In this document: positions 1-5,851 of the stretch, piece after piece
Layout: each line of letters begins with the position of its first letter
Position numbering within the stretch: the first letter of the stretch is position 1
Assembly: GCA_029010655.1 (NCBI GenBank)
Contig: JAQXKW010000251.1
Location: 1-6,010, forward strand
Source: Clostridia bacterium
GTDB lineage: Bacteria > Bacillota > Clostridia > Oscillospirales > CAG-272
Direction: 5' to 3'
DNA: 6,010 bases
Position numbers and translations under genes: made by a program
Notes under the pieces: model-generated
What the model was told of the DNA's origin: nothing
The model's database searches: none
The model's input: only the letters and a program-made list of their open reading frames with translations

Positions 1-215
1 GCCGAGACAACGCTGTATCCGTTTACATATGCAGGAATGATTACTGTCGTACTTTCTCCCGTATATTTTGTGACCGAGGCGGTTTTAGTGCCCGGAAACA
101 GAATAAATTCAAAGTCTCCAACGGAAACAGTGCTGTAATCAGCAAAAACTTCTACGGACAACAACGGAAATGCAAAAAGGCAGGCAAGCAGAACGGCAAG
201 TATTTTTGTTTTCAT
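1..215 (-). CDS. Secreted BspA-like leucine-rich-repeat protein, N-terminal part only (runs off left edge)
   Basis: Reading leftward from ATG at 213-215, 71 codons are visible before the window ends. Residues 1-25 form a classic signal peptide: Lys at 2 and 4, a hydrophobic core, and a likely cut after VFA (25/26). The mature start holds VTKYTGESTTVIIPAYVNG, which matches the opening of BspA-type LRR_5 repeats (pattern: V-x-x-Y-x-G, then V-x-IP, then NG-x-x-V). Proteins of this family are exported and often mediate surface attachment; the function here is unknown. The ribosome site GAGGTG lies about 10 bases before the start, and the gap to the upstream M56 gene is only 19 bases, so it is probably the fourth gene of the blaI-type operon. 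The family call rests on a single partial repeat; total length and anchoring cannot be seen. Confidence 0.75.
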   Translation of the reverse strand, partial: MKTKILAVLLACLFAFPLLSVEVFADYSTVSVGDFEFILFPGTKTASVTKYTGESTTVIIPAYVNGYSVVS

Positions 216-234
216 AAATAAGAAGCACCTCGTT

Positions 235-1830
235 TTAAGAACGTCCGCACCGAGTGCAGACTCCGTCAACGTAGTCATGTCCCAGAGCAGGCTCGTACGG
301 TGTGTTGGTGACTACAGAGTATCCGCATGTTGAGCAAATATATGAATAGGTTCCGATGTATGTACAGGTCGGCGGATTGTGTATAGTATACAAATCGTGA
401 CCGGATGCACGGACTAACTCTTCGTAGTAATCGCCGCAGCCTATACAGGTATAAGATTTTATGCCGCTTTCAAGGCAGCTCCACGGAACCACAACGCCCT
501 CGGTATAGCGATGCCCCGAAGCGCTGCAATCCCACGGCTCGGGCTCCGGCTCCGGCTCGGGCGCCGTGGTTGCCGTTTCGGCGGTGGAGGTGTCGGCGGG
601 GACATGGGTGTTTGCGCTGAACAGAGGGATTTCACTTCCGCTTGTTATCGATACTTGGTTTGCGGGCTTTGCCTCCGGCAATTTTTCGGGAACCGGGGCG
701 GTTGTGTCAGGCGCAGGCTTAAAGTCTTCCTTATTCTCCGTTCCGTTTTCGGGGGAAGGGTCAGATGTCGGAGAGGGGGCGGTTGTATCCTCTGTCTTTT
801 CTGTTTCGACTGCGGGTTGCTTTATATCGCTTTCCCCTTCCGTTTCCTTTTGTTCTCCGCGTTCCGTTTCCGAAACAGAGGGAAGGGAGTCTTTCGGAGT
901 CGGCGCAGGTCTTTGGGTTGCACAGCAGGCACATACCAAAAGTGCACATAAAACCGATATGGCGGTTATTATGAAAACAGGCTTTTTATAGTTGAGCGCA
1001 CGTTTTACACGTTCCTTTATACCTGATTCGCCGAAAGCCACGGGGCAAACGGAAACAATCCGTTTTTTTGCATTGCACCGCACAAGCGCTTCTGCATATG
1101 AACAGCGTTCGTCTTCGGACAAGCTGCGGAAAACCCGCTCGTCACAGGCAAGCTCCGTATCACTGCAGAAGCATTTGAACGCAAGCCATACCAAAGGATT
1201 GAACCAGTGGCAACAGAGAACGAGAAATGCCGCAACCTTCCATATATGGTCGCCCCGCTTCAGATGCGCCGTTTCGTGCTGAAGAACGTAATGCACGGTC
1301 TTGTCGCTCATGCCGAAGGGCAGATACACGGCAGGCTTCACGATACCGAATATAAACGGGGTCGGAGCGTATTCGCTGACACGTATTTTCAGCCCGAATT
1401 CGTCGGCTTTTTCATATGGCACAGACTCTGCGAGGTGAAGCTTCAGGCGGATTGCCGTTACCAAACAGTAAATAAGAAGTGCGGCAACGCCCAGTGCCCA
1501 AAGGACTGTGAGTATTGTGAAAATACTTGCATTGCCCGAGGGTGGCGTCTGTGTAACAGCAGTCTGCGGGGGCTGTGCAGAAGGGGTATTGGCTATGCCC
1601 GATATGGCTTTTGCCGTATTGCTTTGCAAGGATGAAGGCACAACCCCCACAGGGCTGGAGACGAAAAAGGGGATTACCAAACGGAGTCCTACCGCCGCCC
1701 ACAAAAAGCAGAGAGCTGTTCTCGGAAGTGCGGCGGATTTTTTCCAAAGCATACGTAGAATGAGGACGGCAAGTATCATAATACCGCCGCTTAGGCTCAT
1801 TTCAAATATTTTCAGAATGAACGCTTCCAT
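235..1830 (-). CDS. BlaR1/MecR1-like M56 membrane zinc metalloprotease with a cysteine-repeat extracellular domain in place of the penicillin sensor
   Basis: 531 residues. Membrane segments are visible at about 7-28, 35-57, 102-127, 198-220 and 284-303. The M56 zinc site HETAH is at 185-189, followed by KRGDHIW and by ELACDE (226-231), whose Glu226 probably gives the third ligand. In BlaR1/MecR1 this cytoplasmic protease is activated by ligand binding outside the cell and removes the BlaI/MecI repressor. BlaR1 ends in a penicillin-binding domain of about 250 residues; none is present here, and no SxxK/SxN/KTG set is seen. Residues 304-432 are a Pro/Thr/Glu-rich, probably disordered linker ending in an (EP)n run. 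Residues 433-531 hold nine cysteines in repeats (C452, C462/C465; C489, C499/C502; C525/C528) with GH(D/R)-aromatic signatures, as in many clostridial surface proteins. Start ATG 1828-1830 is preceded by AAGGGA. It is third in the operon, 33 bases after the dockerin gene. The protease call is firm; the ligand is unknown. Confidence 0.92.
   Translation of the reverse strand: MEAFILKIFEMSLSGGIMILAVLILRMLWKKSAALPRTALCFLWAAVGLRLVIPFFVSSPVGVVPSSLQSNTAKAISGIANTPSAQPPQTAVTQTPPSGNASIFTILTVLWALGVAALLIYCLVTAIRLKLHLAESVPYEKADEFGLKIRVSEYAPTPFIFGIVKPAVYLPFGMSDKTVHYVLQHETAHLKRGDHIWKVAAFLVLCCHWFNPLVWLAFKCFCSDTELACDERVFRSLSEDERCSYAEALVRCNAKKRIVSVCPVAFGESGIKERVKRALNYKKPVFIITAISVLCALLVCACCATQRPAPTPKDSLPSVSETERGEQKETEGESDIKQPAVETEKTEDTTAPSPTSDPSPENGTENKEDFKPAPDTTAPVPEKLPEAKPANQVSITSGSEIPLFSANTHVPADTSTAETATTAPEPEPEPEPWDCSASGHRYTEGVVVPWSCLESGIKSYTCIGCGDYYEELVRASGHDLYTIHNPPTCTYIGTYSYICSTCGYSVVTNTPYEPALGHDYVDGVCTRCGRS
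535..561 (-). repeat. Short tandem repeat encoding Pro-Glu run in the M56 protein
   Basis: A GC-rich tract of repeating six-base units (GGCTCC/GGCTCG on the plus strand) encodes the PEPEPEPEP run at residues 424-432 of the M56 protein. It forms the junction between the disordered linker and the cysteine-repeat domain. Such tracts can change length by replication slippage in steps of two residues without shifting the frame. Confidence 0.7.
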
Positions 1831-1845
1831 GGGTGTTTCCCTTCC

Positions 1846-1859
1846 CGCCGTCTACGGCG
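1846..1859 (-). other. Small hairpin between the dockerin and M56 genes
   Basis: CGCCG-TAGA-CGGCG (minus strand) forms a perfect five-pair stem with a four-base loop in the 33-base gap between the two coding regions. It has no following U-run, so it is not an intrinsic terminator. It could slow 3' decay or partly separate expression of the two genes, but a chance occurrence is possible. Confidence 0.3.
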
Positions 1860-1863
1860 CATG

Positions 1864-3786
1864 TCAATAGGTACCTAAGATCTTCTTTCGCAAAAGATTT
1901 GAATCAACTGCGTTAATTTTTTTGTCAAAGTTAATATCAGCGGACCCGAGGCTTACAAGGTTTACGGTTTCGTTGCCGAGAACTGCGCTGACAACTATGT
2001 TGGAGTCAACTGCATTGATCTTTTTGTCGCAGTTTACGTCTCCGGGGAGCAAAGAGAGCGCTTCGGGAGTGCCTCCCTCAGGCTCGGAGAAGTTATATAT
2101 TTTTACATTGTCGTATTTTATATCTCTTAGTCCCGTAACAAAATATATGACGGAACGCTCGGCGGCGGATACAAATTCATTGTTGCCGGAAAGGTTAAAT
2201 ATCAGGTCGTCCGTTCCTTCAGTCTTGTCACGGAGCCACAGCCTTACGGTCTTTGAAATGCTGTCATACTGGAATTTCCAGTTGTACCAGCGACCTGCAA
2301 CAAGCTCCTTGTCAAAAAACGCATATACCCGACTGCGGGTCTTGCCATCGAGACTGCGGGATACGGAGACAATTCTGAACTGCTTTGCCGAGGGAAAATA
2401 TCCGCATCGGAGGCTAAGATTATTTCCGCCGAACAAATTGCCTATCCAGGACTCGTCGGTGTAAATGCCGTTGTCGGAATATTTCAAGTCGAATTCAAGC
2501 GTGTAGGACATGGGATATTTTAAGACGGTGTCTTCGTTTACATAGGAATAAGCGGAAGACAGCATGCCCGATGAGCTGTACGAGTCGGCGTTGGGCGCAA
2601 ACACATATCCGTATTCCTCGCTGTCATACTGCCGTATGTTGTATTGGGGCATACAGTCTCTGCCCTCTGCGCCCCAGAACATCAAATCATCGTCGGTTTC
2701 ATAGGTCAGGGTGGTGAGAGAGGAGTATTCAACGGGAGTTTTTTCGTTATAGTCTCCGGCGAGATAGTCGAAATATAAGCCGGGAGCGTCTATGGTGTTA
2801 TCATATACATAGGGAATGTTAATGTCGGCAGGGTCGTAGGTTTTGAAGCTGTCCGCCTGCTGAGCTTTTTCTCCGGAAAGGAACAGGGCGTTTGCGTAGG
2901 GAAGATATTTATCATAGCCGAAATAATTCCAGCAGCCTTTCCCGAAAATCAAATTTGCGTCGATTTTATTCTCCTTGGAGCTGTCGGTCAGTGCCATGGA
3001 GAAACCGAAAGCAAATCCGATGCCGCCGCGGTAATTGCCTTTTCTTCCGACGGTGTGTTTTTCATAGGTGAGAGAGGTTATTTTGTTTCCCTGCTGATCT
3101 CTGTCTCTGAAAAGAATACTTTCCCACGGGATTGCCATTTCATATGTGGTAATGCCGGCTTTTGTATCGTCCGTGTAATCCGAACCGCAGGGGGCTACCG
3201 CAATAAGTGCGGGATGCTCTGTGTCGGCACTTGAACTTACTAAATCCTCGTTGTCGTTGGTGTACCATAAGCAGGACATGTTTGCCGATGCGCTGTATGC
3301 GGCGCGGTAAACGGGAGCATCCATTGACGGAGTCTGATATTCCTCATATCCGTCGCTGTCGATACATAAGGACAGGGAATCTCCCTTGTTCGTCTGTTCC
3401 CCGAAATAATTCTGAACATGAGTGTCAGGGTCGTTGGTCATTACTGCGGCATAAAGATAATTCTCATCCCAGCGCAGACAAATATCTGCCTTCCAGCCGT
3501 CAAATTGGTCAAAGCCGGAGGAATACAGCCTGGTGTAAACATTTCCCGTTTCATACGCAACTGCCAGAGCGGGGTCTGACGCATAAACAGAATAGGTCAT
3601 GCCTTCTCCCCATTCCTCGGCGGAGTAATATCCGTCTATTGCGGGGGCGTTTTCCATATACAGAGCCTCGCCAACCTGCAGGTATGGCTCAATATCGCTG
3701 TCAACGGTATAGGCGGCGGCGGAAACGGGCGCTAAAATACAAACTGCCAGAAGAGCTGACAGCAATCTTATTTTTGTGTGTTTCAT
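1864..3786 (-). CDS. Secreted dockerin protein with CBM9-like and concanavalin-A-like domains
   Basis: 640 residues. A signal peptide covers about 1-25 (KIRLLSALLAVCILAPVSAAA). Residues 45-285 resemble the CBM9/DOMON-like sugar-binding fold: APAIDGYYSAEEWGEG opens it, then DICLRWDENYLYAAV (101-115) and GDSLSLCIDSDG (135-146). Residues about 330-568 look like a concanavalin-A-like beta sandwich, with YTLEFDLKYSDNG near 428-440, RWYNWKFQYD near 499-508 and a closing IKYDNVKIYNF. A short linker leads to a type I dockerin (582-640) with two calcium-binding loops: D583/N585/D587/D594 and D617/N619/D621/D628. No glycoside-hydrolase catalytic domain is recognised, so it is probably a carbohydrate-binding or structural component that docks to a cohesin; no cohesin is in the window. 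Start ATG 3784-3786 has a strong AAGGAG seven bases upstream. It lies 52 bases after the repressor gene and so separates it from the M56 gene. Domain borders are approximate; the dockerin and signal peptide are the firmest calls. Confidence 0.88.
   Translation of the reverse strand: MKHTKIRLLSALLAVCILAPVSAAAYTVDSDIEPYLQVGEALYMENAPAIDGYYSAEEWGEGMTYSVYASDPALAVAYETGNVYTRLYSSGFDQFDGWKADICLRWDENYLYAAVMTNDPDTHVQNYFGEQTNKGDSLSLCIDSDGYEEYQTPSMDAPVYRAAYSASANMSCLWYTNDNEDLVSSSADTEHPALIAVAPCGSDYTDDTKAGITTYEMAIPWESILFRDRDQQGNKITSLTYEKHTVGRKGNYRGGIGFAFGFSMALTDSSKENKIDANLIFGKGCWNYFGYDKYLPYANALFLSGEKAQQADSFKTYDPADINIPYVYDNTIDAPGLYFDYLAGDYNEKTPVEYSSLTTLTYETDDDLMFWGAEGRDCMPQYNIRQYDSEEYGYVFAPNADSYSSSGMLSSAYSYVNEDTVLKYPMSYTLEFDLKYSDNGIYTDESWIGNLFGGNNLSLRCGYFPSAKQFRIVSVSRSLDGKTRSRVYAFFDKELVAGRWYNWKFQYDSISKTVRLWLRDKTEGTDDLIFNLSGNNEFVSAAERSVIYFVTGLRDIKYDNVKIYNFSEPEGGTPEALSLLPGDVNCDKKINAVDSNIVVSAVLGNETVNLVSLGSADINFDKKINAVDSNLLRKKILGTY
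1897..2028 (-). repeat. Duplicated dockerin calcium-binding segments
   Basis: The ten-residue segment DKKINAVDSN occurs twice without change, at residues 587-596 (1999-2028) and 621-630 (1897-1926), as the core of the two dockerin half-repeats. The DNA copies differ only at a few mostly silent positions. Position 6 of each loop is Lys rather than the usual Gly, and the cohesin-recognition positions 10/11 are Ala-Val in both halves, unlike the Ser-Thr type of Clostridium thermocellum. Two identical halves fit the dual-mode binding symmetry known for type I dockerins. Confidence 0.8.
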
Positions 3787-3838
3787 GGTGTGTCTCCTTG
3801 TCTGTGAGTCATTTTGTGTAAGTCACTGAATGAAAGGG

Positions 3839-4201
3839 CTATTTGTCCTTCTTCTCTCTGATTATTCTGAGAAGTTCTGCGACCTCCTCCTCGGAGAGGT
3901 TTTCGTGGCGGGAAAATGCGGCCACAAAGGCTGGCAGAGAGCCTTCAAAGGTCTTTTCCACCATTTCGCCCAGCTCTCTCTCCTGAATTTCTTCCTTTGA
4001 ATAAAGAGAGGTTATTACGGAGTTTTCTACCTTCAGAAAGCCCCGCTGTGTAAGTCTTTTAATTACGGTGTAGGTGGTTGTCCTTTTCCAGTCCAGCTTT
4101 TCCAGGCATATTTTTGCAATATCGGCGCAGGAAATAGGCTCGTTTTCCCATAAAATAAGGCAAAAACGGTATTCGCTTTCAAATATTTTCGGTGTTGGCA
4201 T
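3839..4201 (-). CDS. BlaI/MecI/CopY-family transcriptional repressor
   Basis: 120 residues, the normal length for Penicillinase_R (PF03965) repressors. Residues about 5-75 form the winged helix; the recognition helix lies around WKRTTTYTVIKRLTQRGF (38-55), matching the family's TVxTxLxRLxxKG pattern. Residues 75-120 are the helical dimerisation tail. There is no C-terminal CxC pair, which argues against a copper-sensing CopY. Aligning the tail AAFSRHENLSEEEVAEL with Staphylococcus aureus BlaI places the protease cut site (Asn101-Phe102 there) at Ala95-Phe96 here. By family knowledge it binds DNA as a dimer and is inactivated when its partner M56 protease is triggered. It is the first gene of the operon and two dyad operators lie just upstream, so it probably represses itself and the downstream genes. 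Start ATG 4199-4201 is preceded by AGAGGA six bases away. The natural partner is the M56 gene two positions downstream. Confidence 0.93.
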   Translation of the reverse strand: MPTPKIFESEYRFCLILWENEPISCADIAKICLEKLDWKRTTTYTVIKRLTQRGFLKVENSVITSLYSKEEIQERELGEMVEKTFEGSLPAFVAAFSRHENLSEEEVAELLRIIREKKDK

Positions 4202-4233
4202 AATTAATCCTCTGCTTCCTTTGATTTTTGTGT

Positions 4234-4253
4234 TTGACTACTACATTAGACAA
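4234..4253. promoter_or_regulatory. Operator-like dyad O2 (putative BlaI-type binding site) at the proximal promoter
   Basis: TTGACTA-N6-TAGACAA is an inverted repeat matching at six of seven positions per arm. It lies at the expected transcription start of promoter P2, about 5 bases past the -10 box, where a bound dimer would block initiation. Its half, CTACTACATTAGACAA (4238-4253), recurs 79 bases away as CTACTTTATTAGACAA. Binding by the repressor encoded just downstream is inferred from position and from the dyad size typical of BlaI-family sites. Confidence 0.65.
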
Positions 4254-4257
4254 GGGT

Positions 4258-4286
4258 ACTTTACCATGAAAAATAGAGATTGTCAA
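4258..4286 (-). promoter_or_regulatory. Sigma-A-type promoter P2 for the repressor operon (proximal)
   Basis: On the minus strand, -35 TTGACA (4281-4286), a 17-base spacer and -10 TAAAGT (4258-4263). The predicted start near 4251 falls inside operator O2, leaving a leader of about 50 bases before the repressor ATG. Confidence 0.75.
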
Positions 4287-4312
4287 TAGCTTTTAGAAAA
4301 TTTATCACTAAA

Positions 4313-4332
4313 AATTCTACTTTATTAGACAA
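4313..4332. promoter_or_regulatory. Operator-like site O1 at the distal promoter
   Basis: CTACTTTATTAGACAA (4317-4332) matches 14 of 16 bases of the corresponding part of O2, in the same position relative to its promoter. The left arm of the dyad is degenerate (AATTCTA against TTGACTA), so it is probably a weaker site or is used together with O2. Repressor binding is inferred. Confidence 0.55.
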
Positions 4333-4336
4333 CTAT

Positions 4337-4365
4337 ATTTTAACACGAGAGTAAATACTTGTCAA
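4337..4365 (-). promoter_or_regulatory. Sigma-A-type promoter P1 for the repressor operon (distal)
   Basis: On the minus strand, perfect -35 TTGACA (4360-4365), a 17-base spacer and -10 TAAAAT (4337-4342). It sits exactly 79 bases upstream of P2, with the same spacing to its own operator. The predicted start near 4330 falls inside O1. Confidence 0.75.
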
Positions 4366-4433
4366 GAGGGGCGTGCAATATGTAAAAATTTACCGTCCGA
4401 ACCTCTCCTTTTCCTGTTTTTTGCGTATTGGGA

Positions 4434-4462
4434 TTGACAAGGAGGCGAAAAAAATATAGAAT
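4434..4462 (+). promoter_or_regulatory. Sigma-A-type promoter for the oxidoreductase gene
   Basis: Perfect -35 TTGACA (4434-4439), 17-base spacer and -10 TAGAAT (4457-4462), giving a predicted start near 4469. It is divergent from the repressor-operon promoters, with 68 bases between the facing -35 boxes. No copy of the TTAGACAA operator half-site overlaps it, so it is probably outside the control of the BlaI-like repressor. A weak AATA/TATT dyad follows at 4471-4490. Confidence 0.75.
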
Positions 4463-4507
4463 ATATTAAGGTAATATCAGGCAGTATTGCTTTTGAACTT
4501 TTGAGTT

Positions 4508-4511
4508 AGGA
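4508..4511 (+). promoter_or_regulatory. Ribosome binding site deciding the oxidoreductase start
   Basis: AGGA at 4508-4511 lies five bases before ATG 4517. It overlaps the ATG at 4511, so that codon is unlikely to be used. It is 14 bases from ATG 4526, which is the start that best fits the usual family N-terminus (MKTVRFGLIG). Confidence 0.5.
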
Positions 4512-4516
4512 TGGTC

Positions 4517-5692
4517 ATGGAAATTATGAAAACAGTAAGATTCGGATTAATAGGCTGCGGACTTATGGCGAGAGAATTCGCCTCTGCGGCGGCTCGTTGG
4601 TGTCATTTTACGGAGGATATTCCGAGACCCGAAATTGTGGGTATTTGCTCCGTTGTTCCGAAAGAGATGGAGTGGTTCAAGAAGAATTTCCCGGACATAA
4701 AATATGCCGTGGAGGACTATAAGGAGCTTCTTAATAAGGATGACATTGATGCGGTTTACTGTGCCGTTCCTCATAATCTTCATGAGCAGTTTTATGTTGA
4801 TATAATAAAGAGCGGAAAAGCGCTGCTTGGCGAAAAGCCCTTCGGCATTGACAAGAAAGCCAACAAGGCTATTATGAAGGCTTACAGGGAAACTCCCGGC
4901 GCATTTGTGCGCTGTTCCAGCGAGTTCCCCTATTATCCCGCCATGCAGACCATGATTAACTGGTACAAGGAGGGCAAGTTCGGCAAGGTGCTTGAAATCC
5001 ATGCGGGCTTTAACCATTGCAGCGACATGGACCTTCAGAAGCCTATCAACTGGAAGAGAATGGTCAAGTTTAACGGCGAGTACGGATGTCTGGGAGATCT
5101 TGGCATACATACTCAGCATGTTCCCTTCCGTCTGGGCTTTAAGCCGCTTACCGTCAGAGCGCATTTTTCAAATATAGTCAAGGAGCGTCCCGACGGCAAG
5201 GGCGGCACCGCTCCCTGCGATACCTTTGACAACTGCACCCTTTTCTGCACTACGCTGAATAAGGACGGGGACGAAATTCCCATGACGCTGGAAACAAAGA
5301 GAATGTGCCCGGGCTCAACTAACCGCTGGTTCTTTGAGATTTACGGCATGGATTGCAGTGCAAGATTCTCCAGCGACGACGCAAATGCGTTCTACTATAC
5401 CTCAAGCTGGGGCAAGGAGCAGTCCTGGAACAGAATTATTATCGGTTATAAGCCCATGCTTCCCACTATTACAGGGCCTATCTTCGAGTTCGGCTTCGTT
5501 GACGCAATTCAACAGCAGATGGGCGCATTTATGCTGGAGTACGCAGGGGAAAAAGTTCCTTTCGGCCTCTTTACCCCCGAAGAAACAGAGCTGTCTCATA
5601 CCCTCGCTACCGCCGCGCTTAAATCTCACTATAACAGAACAGTCGAGACGATAGGGGACGACGGGTCGCAGGAGGACGGGTCGCTTTCTTGA
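4517..5692 (+). CDS. Gfo/Idh/MocA-family NAD(P)-dependent oxidoreductase
   Basis: 391 residues from ATG 4517 (alternatives: ATG 4511, poorly placed, and ATG 4526, family-like). An N-terminal Rossmann fold opens with RFGLIGCGLMA (GxGxxA dinucleotide site, about 8-18). The family motif EKPFGID is at about 106-112 (Lys107 typical of the active site), and GDLGIH with Asp194/His198 lies in the C-terminal alpha/beta domain, where family members place the catalytic Asp and His. Members oxidise or reduce sugars, inositols and related polyols in the cytoplasm; the substrate here cannot be told from sequence. It has its own promoter and terminator, so it is likely transcribed alone, divergently from the repressor operon. 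The C-terminus is odd: after the family-like KSHYNRTVETI the last 11 residues (DDGSQEDGSLS) come from a 10-base duplication and an intergenic 36-bp repeat that supplies the stop codon. Confidence 0.93.
   Translation: MEIMKTVRFGLIGCGLMAREFASAAARWCHFTEDIPRPEIVGICSVVPKEMEWFKKNFPDIKYAVEDYKELLNKDDIDAVYCAVPHNLHEQFYVDIIKSGKALLGEKPFGIDKKANKAIMKAYRETPGAFVRCSSEFPYYPAMQTMINWYKEGKFGKVLEIHAGFNHCSDMDLQKPINWKRMVKFNGEYGCLGDLGIHTQHVPFRLGFKPLTVRAHFSNIVKERPDGKGGTAPCDTFDNCTLFCTTLNKDGDEIPMTLETKRMCPGSTNRWFFEIYGMDCSARFSSDDANAFYYTSSWGKEQSWNRIIIGYKPMLPTITGPIFEFGFVDAIQQQMGAFMLEYAGEKVPFGLFTPEETELSHTLATAALKSHYNRTVETIGDDGSQEDGSLS
5660..5684 (+). repeat. Ten-base duplication in the 3' end of the oxidoreductase gene
   Basis: GACGGGTCGC occurs at 5660-5669 and 5675-5684, one 15-base period apart. 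It encodes the near-repeat DDGSQ/EDGSL at the C-terminus. The second copy overlaps the start of the 36-bp repeat at 5679. Confidence 0.75.
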
Positions 5693-5714
5693 AAGAAAGC
5701 TCCGCAAAGAACTT
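5679..5714. repeat. 36-bp direct repeat, copy 1, with internal hairpin
   Basis: Identical to 5852-5887 over all 36 bases. It contains the dyad GCTTTCT-TGAA-AGAAAGC (5683-5700) and ends TCCGCAAAGAACTT. It overlaps the last 14 bases of the oxidoreductase gene; the TGA stop (5690-5692) falls in the hairpin loop. Confidence 0.9.
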
Positions 5715-5727
5715 AATAAGGGAAATG

Positions 5728-5760
5728 GAGAGGGGACACAGCAGGTGTTCTCTCTCTTTT
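5728..5760 (+). terminator. Intrinsic terminator of the oxidoreductase gene
   Basis: GAGAGGGGACAC (5728-5739), loop AGCAG, then GTGTTCTCTCTC (5745-5756) form a 12-pair stem with two G-U pairs, directly followed by TTTT (5757-5760). It starts 35 bases after the stop codon. Confidence 0.85.
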
Positions 5761-5787
5761 AATTCCCATTTAGTTAAAAGTTTTTGC

Positions 5788-5807
5788 CCGCTTTTTCCAA
5801 AAAGCGG
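5788..5807. repeat. Perfect dyad (hairpin) in the intergenic repeat region
   Basis: CCGCTTTTT-CC-AAAAAGCGG is a nine-base perfect inverted repeat. No U-run follows on either strand at the right distance, so it does not look like a terminator. It appears to be part of the mosaic of intergenic repeats at 5679-5887. Confidence 0.7.
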
Positions 5808-5814
5808 CGGGGCA

Positions 5815-5829
5815 CGGGGCGGCGCCCCG
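5815..5829. repeat. GC-rich dyad in the intergenic repeat region
   Basis: CGGGGC-GGC-GCCCCG is a perfect six-base inverted repeat with a three-base loop, eight bases after the preceding dyad. It is far more GC-rich than its surroundings, which supports a mobile or repeat-element origin. Confidence 0.65.
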
Positions 5830-5851
5830 AAATGTGGGGTGCTGGGGATAC

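Noticed and set aside
511..991. Overlapping plus-strand frames opposite the M56 linker
   Set aside because: They arise from the GC-rich Pro/Glu/Thr-coding linker; the products are low-complexity Gly/Arg/Ser strings.
1922..2464. 180-codon plus-strand frame opposite the dockerin domain
   Set aside because: It is antisense to the dockerin and concanavalin-like regions, has low-complexity Ser/Leu composition and no supporting signals.
3207..3821. 204-codon open frame on the plus strand, opposite the dockerin gene
   Set aside because: It is antisense to a well-supported gene, its product is rich in Arg/Cys/Ser without any domain, and it has no convincing promoter or ribosome site.
3839..4201. 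CopY-type copper repressor as an alternative identity
   Set aside because: No C-terminal CxC metal motif, no TACAnnTGTA cop boxes upstream and an M56 partner gene in the same operon.
4547..5164. 205-codon open frame on the minus strand inside the oxidoreductase gene
   Set aside because: It lies opposite conserved Gfo/Idh/MocA motifs and its product shows no recognisable family, so it is a shadow frame.
5788..5829. Second terminator
   Set aside because: Neither dyad is followed by a U-run on either strand.
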